From: an uncultured Collinsella sp.
Lineage (GTDB): Bacteria; Actinomycetota; Coriobacteriia; Coriobacteriales; Coriobacteriaceae
Assembly: GCA_937950415.1 (NCBI GenBank)
Contig: CALFDL010000279.1
Coordinates: 1 to 11,075 of the forward strand
Length of the DNA: 11,075 nt
Direction: 5' to 3'
Positions within the stretch are counted from its first letter, which is position 1, and each line of letters begins with the position of its first letter. Below are positions 6,182 to 11,075 of the stretch, one piece after another. A program made the position numbers and the translations under genes. The notes beneath the pieces are model-generated. The model did not search any database. It saw only the letters and a list, made by a program, of their open reading frames with translations, and was not told the DNA's origin.

Positions 6182-7540
6182 ATGGCTAATCAAAATCGCG
6201 CCGGCTTGATGGATGAAATCCGCTGTGATGAGAAGGACTATCTCATCTGGAAATGGCGACCCGCAAACAATGTGCGCCGTGAAAACGCAATCCGCTGGGG
6301 ATCATCGCTCCGCGTGCGCGAGGGTTCTGTTGCCGTTTTCATATGCCGTCGCAAGGGACAAGACGCGATCCAAGAGTTCATCGAGGGACCTTTTGATGAG
6401 GCGCTCAACACCTCCAACCTGCCCATCATCGCGAGCTTTGTCGCGGCGGCATATGGCGGTGGCACACCGTTTCAGGCAGAGGTTTACTTCATCAATCTTG
6501 CCAAGGTTGTTCAATCACGTTTTGCCGTGCGCTACTTCGATGTGTTTGACCAGCGGTTCCCCGATTTTGGAGTACCCGTTGCCGTGCGAGGGACCCTTAC
6601 TTTCCAAATCGCCGATTACCGTGAATTCATCGAGCTCCACCGTCTTGATGAATTCACGCTCGAAGACTTTCAAAGTCAAGTTCGCGATGCGGTCTCGCGC
6701 AGAGTTAAATCTCTTGTCGCCAATATGCCTTCAAAACTCGGGATCCCTCTTTTACAGCTCGCCGGCCGCACCGACGACCTCTCGGTACTTGCCAACAACG
6801 ACCTTTCTCCACAGCTGCGCAAGGTCTTTGGCATAGAGCTCTCGTCTTTAGACATCGCCGCCATCGACGTGGACGAGGAGAGCGACGGCTACACTCGGCT
6901 CATGGCGGTAACACGCGATGTGACCGAGGCCACCGTCCGAGCCCAAACCGAAGCCAACATCAAGAACATCCATGATATGCAGCGCGTTCAAATGGAAAAC
7001 CTGCAGGAACGTCTGCGCATTGAGCGCGAGGAAGGACAATATCGCGTCCACAAGCAGACTCAGACTGCCAACTTCCCCGCCTATCAGGTGGAAGCGCAAA
7101 CCACCGTTGGCGTCGCTGGCGCAGAGGCGCTCGGACATATGGGCGAAAATGGAGCTGCGGGCATCAGCCTCGGCGGCGGTGGCAACGGCGGCATAGACAT
7201 GGCTGGGATCGCCGCGGGCATGGCCATAGGCGGTTCCGTCGGTCGGAACATCGCCGGCGCGATGGACAACATGATGGGCAACACTCCGGCGGGAATCTCT
7301 GGCTCCCCCGTTCCCCCGCCCATTCCGCGGCAAGATCGTTTCCACGTTGCTGTCAACGGCGCAGCAACCGGACCGTTCGACCTCATTACGCTGAGTTCCA
7401 TGGTTGCCTCAAAATCGCTTGCTCCCGAATCTCTCGTCTGGCAAGAAGGCATGGCAAACTGGATGCCCGCAAAAACCGTTCCCGCAATTGCGGCGCTTTT
7501 CAATAACGGCTCCACCCCACCGCCGATTCCAGTTGATTAA
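6182..7540 (+). CDS. SPFH-domain (YdjI/flotillin-like) protein with C-terminal GYF_2 domain
   Basis: A 452-aa protein; ATG 6182 has GGGGAG (6170-6175) 6 nt upstream, overlapping the end of the previous gene. Residues about 15-230 are an SPFH/band-7 domain of the kind annotated as 'virion core protein' or YdjI: YLIWKWRPAN near 20, GPFDEALNTSNLP near 69, VPVAVRGTLTFQIADYREFI near 131, and KVFGIELSSLDI near 214. A coiled-coil helix follows (about 245-295), then a Gly/Ala/Met-rich segment (about 310-375) that may touch membrane. Residues about 386-440 form a GYF_2 domain (FHVAVNGAATGPFDL, then LVWQEGMANWMPA). PPPIP occurs on both sides of the GYF_2 domain, at 378-382 and 446-450. There is no N-terminal TM helix. 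SPFH proteins oligomerise into membrane scaffolds. In B. subtilis the relative YdjI is encoded beside a PspA-like protein and a zinc-ribbon protein, which supports a membrane-stress role here (family knowledge). Confidence 0.9.
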   Translation: MANQNRAGLMDEIRCDEKDYLIWKWRPANNVRRENAIRWGSSLRVREGSVAVFICRRKGQDAIQEFIEGPFDEALNTSNLPIIASFVAAAYGGGTPFQAEVYFINLAKVVQSRFAVRYFDVFDQRFPDFGVPVAVRGTLTFQIADYREFIELHRLDEFTLEDFQSQVRDAVSRRVKSLVANMPSKLGIPLLQLAGRTDDLSVLANNDLSPQLRKVFGIELSSLDIAAIDVDEESDGYTRLMAVTRDVTEATVRAQTEANIKNIHDMQRVQMENLQERLRIEREEGQYRVHKQTQTANFPAYQVEAQTTVGVAGAEALGHMGENGAAGISLGGGGNGGIDMAGIAAGMAIGGSVGRNIAGAMDNMMGNTPAGISGSPVPPPIPRQDRFHVAVNGAATGPFDLITLSSMVASKSLAPESLVWQEGMANWMPAKTVPAIAALFNNGSTPPPIPVD

Positions 7541-7597
7541 GTTGCTGCGCGACGCTTGCTGCCAAGCGCATCGCGCGCTCACTTCCCCTCAAACGTA

Positions 7598-7640
7598 AAC
7601 GGGATCCGTCGGCTTCAAGCGACGGATCCCGTTTTGTTTT
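7598..7640 (+). terminator. Strong intrinsic terminator after the SPFH operon
   Basis: AACGGGATCCGTCG (7598-7611) pairs perfectly with CGACGGATCCCGTT (7620-7633) around an 8-nt loop and is followed by TTTTGTTTT. It lies 58 nt after the SPFH stop. The reverse complement has a weaker T-rich flank, so it may also stop transcription from the convergent DedA gene. Confidence 0.9.
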
Positions 7641-7687
7641 GGATTATGCAGCGCAACTGTTACCGTGTAGGTTTTAACGCACGGATA

Positions 7688-8338
7688 CTATGCGGCGTTC
7701 TTTTTGCCCAGCTTAGCCTTAACCAGGCCGACCACGGTCGGGATGATCGACACGGCGACGATACCGATAATCAGCAGCTCAAAGTGTTCCTGCACAAAGG
7801 GGATGCCGCCAAAGAAGTAGCCCAGCAGTGTAAAGAGCGTTGACCAGGTAATGCCACCCAGCACGTTAAAGATGACAAAGTTGCGCCAGTGCATGCCGCC
7901 CATGCCGGCGATAAAGGGCACAAAGGTGCGGATAAACGGGAAGAAGCGGCCCAGGAAGATGGCCAGGTGACCCCACTTATCCAAGAAGTCCTCGGACTTT
8001 TTGATGCGCTCGGGCGTCATGGCCTTAACCTTGCCCGAGGCGATGATCTTTTTGCCAAAGAAGTGACCGATCATAAAGTTGCACTGGTCACCCAGGATGG
8101 CAGCAGCCCATGCGACGGCCAGCAGTGCCACGATGTTAAAACCACCGTTGTGGGCAAAGAAGCCCGAAGCGAACAGCAGCGAATCACCGGGAAGGAACGG
8201 GAAGAACACCACGCCTGTCTCAATGAAGATAATCAGGAACACGCAGCCGTAGGCCATAAGCGGGCCGGCGGCGATCCAGCTGGCGATCGCGGTGCGCGGG
8301 TCCTTAAGCAGCTCGGCAATAAAATTGATGAAACCCAT
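7688..8338 (-). CDS. DedA-family integral membrane protein
   Basis: A 216-aa polytopic membrane protein (SNARE-associated Golgi / DedA / VTT family). Landmarks are IETG (39-42), FLPGDSLLF (48-56), LGDQCNFMIGHFFG (82-95) and GRFFPFIRTFVPFIAGMGGM (130-149), which carries the conserved arginines R131 and R137. Hydrophobic segments lie at about 25-60, 67-92, 125-147, 150-178 and 186-206. Family members act in membrane homeostasis, and several move lipid carriers such as undecaprenyl phosphate or phosphatidylethanolamine across the membrane. The exact substrate here cannot be read from sequence. ATG 8338 is chosen because AGAGG (8348-8352) is 9 nt upstream and the upstream in-frame extension to 8422 runs into promoter sequence. 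The gene is divergent from cysE and convergent with the SPFH operon. Confidence 0.93.
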   Translation of the reverse strand: MGFINFIAELLKDPRTAIASWIAAGPLMAYGCVFLIIFIETGVVFFPFLPGDSLLFASGFFAHNGGFNIVALLAVAWAAAILGDQCNFMIGHFFGKKIIASGKVKAMTPERIKKSEDFLDKWGHLAIFLGRFFPFIRTFVPFIAGMGGMHWRNFVIFNVLGGITWSTLFTLLGYFFGGIPFVQEHFELLIIGIVAVSIIPTVVGLVKAKLGKKNAA

Positions 8339-8384
8339 GAAGTAAAACCTCTCAGTTGTGGGCGCGGATACGTCCAAGTTGACC

Positions 8385-8390
8385 AGTATA
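8385..8390 (-). promoter_or_regulatory. Candidate -10 element for the DedA gene
   Basis: TATACT on the minus strand, giving a start near 8378 and a leader of about 40 nt. No good -35 is seen. Just upstream is an inverted repeat, GGTTGCG (8392-8398) with CGCAACC (8412-8418) and a 13-nt spacer, which covers the -35 region. Confidence 0.35.
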
Positions 8391-8391
8391 C

Positions 8392-8418
8392 GGTTGCGGT
8401 GCCCCCTCGTGCGCAACC
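8392..8418. repeat. 7-bp inverted repeat in the dedA-cysE gap
   Basis: GGTTGCG and CGCAACC are separated by 13 nt directly upstream of the putative dedA -10. It could be an operator half-site pair or a chance repeat. The 8339-8561 gap otherwise holds only the two divergent promoters. Confidence 0.35.
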
Positions 8419-8514
8419 CCACAAAAGCATGACTCCATTACCAGCAAGTTTGCATAACTGACACCTGTCGCGCAATGCCGCCAAGATTGTCCCTCCTAAT
8501 CCCTAGCGAATCGC

Positions 8515-8520
8515 TATACT
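8515..8520 (+). promoter_or_regulatory. Candidate -10 element for cysE
   Basis: TATACT on the plus strand, 41 nt before the GTG start, predicting a transcription start near 8527. The -35 region is not recognisable. Confidence 0.4.
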
Positions 8521-8546
8521 TTATTGAATCGCATTGCCATGGCGCT

Positions 8547-8554
8547 AAGGGAGG
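8547..8554 (+). promoter_or_regulatory. Shine-Dalgarno site that selects a GTG start for cysE
   Basis: AAGGGAGG ends 7 nt before GTG 8562. The frame stays open upstream to 8475, but that extension would run through the -10 element. Confidence 0.8.
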
Positions 8555-8561
8555 GCGGCCG

Positions 8562-9266
8562 GTGAGCTTTATCAATACCATTCGCGAGGACATCAAGACC
8601 GTCCAAGCGCAGGACCCCGCCGCGCAAAACGGTCTGGTCATCTTCCTTTCCTATCCTGGCCTGCACGCCAAGTGGAACCACGTGCCCGAGCACTGGCTCT
8701 GGAAGCATGGCCATCGCTCGCTCGCCCGTGTGCTCTCGCAAATCACCCGCCACATCACCGGCGTCGAGATTCACCCTGCCGCGCAGATTGGCAAGCACTT
8801 CTTTATCGACCATGCCATGGGCGTCGTCATCGGCGAGACCACCATCGTGGGCGACAACTGCGTGCTCTACCAGGGCGTCACGCTCGGCGGTACCGGCAAC
8901 GAGACCGGCAAACGCCACCCAACGCTCGGCGATAACGTCACCGTGGGCACGGGCGCCAAGGTGCTCGGCAACATCCACATTGGCAACAACGTCAAGATCG
9001 GCGGCAACTCGGTCGTCGTCAAAGACGTGCCCGACAACTGCACCGTCGTGGGCGTGCCGGGACGCATCATCAAGCGCAACGGCTGCCGTGTGTTCGAGGA
9101 GAGTTTCGACGCCAAGCAGCATCGCGAGTACATGCCCGACGACGCCGCCGAGCAGAGCGCACTCAACCGCCAAGGCATCACCGAGAACGCCCGCCGCGTC
9201 AAAGAACTCGAGCGAGAGGTGGCCGAGCTCAAAGCCCTCGTCGCCAAGCTCGTGGACGAACGCTAG
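8562..9266 (+). CDS. cysE: Serine O-acetyltransferase
   Basis: This enzyme makes O-acetylserine from serine and acetyl-CoA, the committed step of cysteine synthesis, in the cytosol. The 234-aa product has a short helical N-terminal domain (1-68) and then a left-handed beta-helix of hexapeptide repeats (about 69-168: IHPAAQIGKHFFIDH, VVIGETTIVGDNC, PTLGDNVTVGTGAKVLGNIH and so on). The catalytic pair D83-H84 sits in FIDHAMGVVIGET, and H119 lies in GKRHPT. Length and layout fit the short SATs of Gram-positives rather than the longer E. coli form. The tail (about 180-234) is unusual: it is charged and ends in a heptad-like coiled coil (ARRVKELEREVAELKALVAK) with C-terminal residues VDER. It therefore lacks the terminal Ile that many SATs insert into cysteine synthase. 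The gene stands alone between its promoter and a terminator; no cysK or other sulfur gene is in the window. Confidence 0.93.
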   Translation: MSFINTIREDIKTVQAQDPAAQNGLVIFLSYPGLHAKWNHVPEHWLWKHGHRSLARVLSQITRHITGVEIHPAAQIGKHFFIDHAMGVVIGETTIVGDNCVLYQGVTLGGTGNETGKRHPTLGDNVTVGTGAKVLGNIHIGNNVKIGGNSVVVKDVPDNCTVVGVPGRIIKRNGCRVFEESFDAKQHREYMPDDAAEQSALNRQGITENARRVKELEREVAELKALVAKLVDER

Positions 9267-9304
9267 GGCCGCGGGCAACCGCCACAGCATTAACGCCAAC
9301 ACAA

Positions 9305-9345
9305 AAGGCGCGCCAGAGGATTCACCCCCGGCGCGCCTTCTTTTC
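9305..9345. terminator. Bidirectional intrinsic terminator between cysE and the ABC transporter gene
   Basis: AAGGCGCGCC (9305-9314) pairs with GGCGCGCCTT (9330-9339), 10 perfect base pairs around a 15-nt loop. It is followed by TTCTTTT on the plus strand and by TTTTGT on the minus strand, so it can serve both convergent genes. Confidence 0.85.
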
Positions 9346-9346
9346 G

Positions 9347-9378
9347 ATGTGACATGCGGGACTGTCCCTTTGTCACAT
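9347..9378. repeat. REP-like nested palindrome at the 3' end of the ABC transporter gene
   Basis: Outer arms ATGTGACA (9347-9354) and TGTCACAT (9371-9378) enclose inner arms GGGAC (9358-9362) and GTCCC (9364-9368). The inner linkers are unequal (TGC against TT). The outer arm reaches the last base of the transporter stop codon. The layout resembles extragenic palindromes seen in many copies in gut bacteria, some linked to RAYT transposases; this is from memory. No transposase is in the window. Confidence 0.5.
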
Positions 9379-11075
9379 TAGGCGAACTGGCTCAGATAGA
9401 GGTCGGCGTAGGCACCCTCGGCAGCCAGCAGCTCCTTATGCGTGCCCTGCTCGATAATGTTGCCGTGATCCATGACCAAGATCAGGTCGGCATCAACAAT
9501 CGTCGACAGGCGGTGCGCGATCACAAAGCTCGTGCGCCCGCGCATGAGCGCGTCCATGGCACGACCGATGGCAAGCTCGGTACGCGTATCCACGCTTGAG
9601 GTCGCCTCGTCCAGGATGAGAATCGCCGGGTTATTGAGCAGCACGCGAGCGATGGTCAGCAGCTGACGCTGGCCCTGGCTGATGCTCTCGGCATCGTTGG
9701 CCACGCGCGTGTCGTAGCCCTGCGGCATGGTGCGCACAAAGAAGTCGACCTGCGCGGCACGAGCGGCGGCCACAATTTCGTCGCGCGTTGCCTCGGGGCA
9801 GCCGTAGGCGATGTTTTCGGCAATCGTGCCATCGAACAGCCAGGCGTCTTGCAGCACCATGCCAAACTGCTGCCGTAGCTCGCCGCGGTCCATGCGGCTC
9901 GTATCCACGCCGTCGAGCGTAATACGCCCGCCGTCAATCTCGTAGAAGCGCATGAGCAGGTTGATGAGCGTCGTCTTGCCTGCGCCCGTGGTTCCCACCA
10001 CGGCAATCTTCTGGCCCGGCTCGGCGGTAAACGACACGTCGCGCATAAGCGGCTTGTCGGGCGAATAACCAAAGCGCACATGCTCAAAGGAGACGCGGCC
10101 CTCCACGCGACCCGGCAGCTTGGCGGCCTTGCCCGGTAGCGGATCGGCCTCCATCTCGGGCTCATCGAGCAGGTCGAACACGCGCTCTGCACTCGCCAGC
10201 GCGCTCTGCAGCGAGTTGAAGGTAAACGACAACTGCGTCATGGGCTCGGACGCCTCGTAGATAAACTGGAAGAACGCCTGGAACACGCCGACAGTCATGT
10301 GACCGGCAACCAGCATGCTGCAGCCCACCAGCGCGATCACAATCTGCGCCAAACGGCCGATAAAGCGCACCGCAGGGCCGACGGCATTGATCATAAAGTC
10401 GGCCTTGGTACTCACACGAGCCAGTTCCTTCGAAGCCTCGTGCACCTCAGCGGAGCTCTGACGTTCGCGGTTAAACGCGCGGATCACCAGACGGCCCGAA
10501 TAGCCTTCCTCGACCGCACTCGTAATCTTGGACACCCACTCTTGGCGCTCGCCCGTCACATCGTGTGTGCGGCGCGAGACGACCTTCGTCACCAGCAGCG
10601 ACAGTGCCGTAAAGAACAGAAAGACGAGCGTAAGCTGCACGCTGAACACGAACATCACGCTCACAGCACCAACAACCGTGCCGATCGACACGAGCAGCTG
10701 CAGCAATCCGCGCTGCATGCTCTCGGACATCTTGTCCAGGTCGTTGGTCGCGCGGCTGACGACCTCGCCGGGACGATGCGCGTCAAAATAGGCGAGCGGC
10801 AGACGGTTGAGCTTTTGCGCGATGCGGTTGCGCAGGCGCAGGTTGAGGCGTTCGGCCACGCTCGACATCAAAAAGCTCTGGAGCGCATAGAACGAGGCAG
10901 CGGCAGTCCAGATCATAAAGTAGACGAAAATGGTCTTGCCGCAGTTCTCCCAGGTGATGCTGAAAGTGGTGTCGTTGGCAAACGCCACCTGAATGTGGCC
11001 CCACAGCTCATCGATCACGCGGGCGCTATATGCCGGCGCGGCGGTGTTAAAGATGACGTAGAACACGATGCTCGC
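9378..11075 (-). CDS. ABC exporter half (TM domain fused to ATPase), 5' end outside the window
   Basis: The frame is open through the right edge at 11075. The GTG at 11066 is not a real start, because the first TM helix and the normal N-terminal linker are missing. About 565 residues are present. Numbered from the 11066 codon, residues 1-300 hold the rest of the six-helix exporter membrane domain, including FDAHRPGEVVSRATNDLD (94-111). Residues 320-562 are the ATPase: Walker A GTTGAGKTT (358-366), Q-loop Q406 in VLQDAWLF, signature SISQGQRQ (461-468), Walker B LILDE (483-487), and the switch histidine H518 in VIAHRLSTI. All catalytic motifs are intact. SQGQ in place of SGGQ is common in exporters that work as heterodimers, so a partner gene probably lies just upstream, beyond the window. 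The substrate (drug, lipid or peptide) cannot be told. Confidence 0.92.
   Translation of the reverse strand, partial: ASIVFYVIFNTAAPAYSARVIDELWGHIQVAFANDTTFSITWENCGKTIFVYFMIWTAAASFYALQSFLMSSVAERLNLRLRNRIAQKLNRLPLAYFDAHRPGEVVSRATNDLDKMSESMQRGLLQLLVSIGTVVGAVSVMFVFSVQLTLVFLFFTALSLLVTKVVSRRTHDVTGERQEWVSKITSAVEEGYSGRLVIRAFNRERQSSAEVHEASKELARVSTKADFMINAVGPAVRFIGRLAQIVIALVGCSMLVAGHMTVGVFQAFFQFIYEASEPMTQLSFTFNSLQSALASAERVFDLLDEPEMEADPLPGKAAKLPGRVEGRVSFEHVRFGYSPDKPLMRDVSFTAEPGQKIAVVGTTGAGKTTLINLLMRFYEIDGGRITLDGVDTSRMDRGELRQQFGMVLQDAWLFDGTIAENIAYGCPEATRDEIVAAARAAQVDFFVRTMPQGYDTRVANDAESISQGQRQLLTIARVLLNNPAILILDEATSSVDTRTELAIGRAMDALMRGRTSFVIAHRLSTIVDADLILVMDHGNIIEQGTHKELLAAEGAYADLYLSQFA

Noticed and set aside
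8514..9302. Long open frame (262 codons) on the minus strand
   Set aside because: It is a shadow of cysE. Its residue mix is biased towards A, D, V, H and L, as expected from reading third-position GC bias on the opposite strand.
9307..9337. Two GGCGCGCC octamers as attachment or recognition sites
   Set aside because: They are the two arms of the terminator stem and need no other explanation.

Overview
The window looks like chromosomal DNA from a high-GC Gram-positive of the Actinomycetota. The best guess is class Coriobacteriia, close to Collinsella. The basis is GC-rich coding sequence, frequent TTG/GTG starts behind strong Shine-Dalgarno sites, and the particular mix of protein families. 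The taxonomic call is from memory and was not tested by a search.

Layout. (1) 1-1345: a branched-chain aminotransferase gene (ilvE, minus) with a roughly 150-nt leader and its own promoter. A possible tail of a plus-strand gene sits at the left edge (1-48). (2) 1346-7640: five plus-strand genes that form the accessory-looking core. They encode a small XRE-type regulator (TTG start, 1466), a single-pass membrane Ser/Thr-kinase-like protein with an extracytoplasmic beta domain (TTG start, 2051), a zinc-ribbon/TM/DUF4839-like membrane protein (3937), a double-zinc-ribbon protein with a C-terminal membrane anchor (5459), and an SPFH (band-7/flotillin-like) protein with a C-terminal GYF_2 domain (6182). 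The last three are spaced 10 and 3 nt apart and end at a strong intrinsic terminator (7598-7640). (3) 7688-9345: a DedA-family membrane protein (minus) divergent from a serine acetyltransferase (cysE, plus). (4) 9305-11075: a bidirectional terminator, a REP-like palindrome, and the 3' part of an ABC exporter half (minus) that runs off the right edge.

The most interesting part is region 2. Two nearly identical 17-bp palindromes (TTCAGTTG-C/G-CAACTGAA) lie in the gaps before the kinase gene and before the zinc-ribbon/SPFH operon, and nowhere else that I found. They suggest a shared operator that ties the kinase and the membrane-protein operon into one regulon. The adjacent XRE protein is one candidate binder. 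The proposed picture is inference: a kinase with an outside sensor, zinc-ribbon adaptors anchored in the membrane, and an SPFH scaffold, forming an envelope-stress or membrane-organising module. The flanking genes are ordinary housekeeping: branched-chain amino acid synthesis, cysteine synthesis, lipid-carrier-type membrane transport and export.

No rRNA, tRNA, CRISPR array, insertion sequence or prophage gene was seen.
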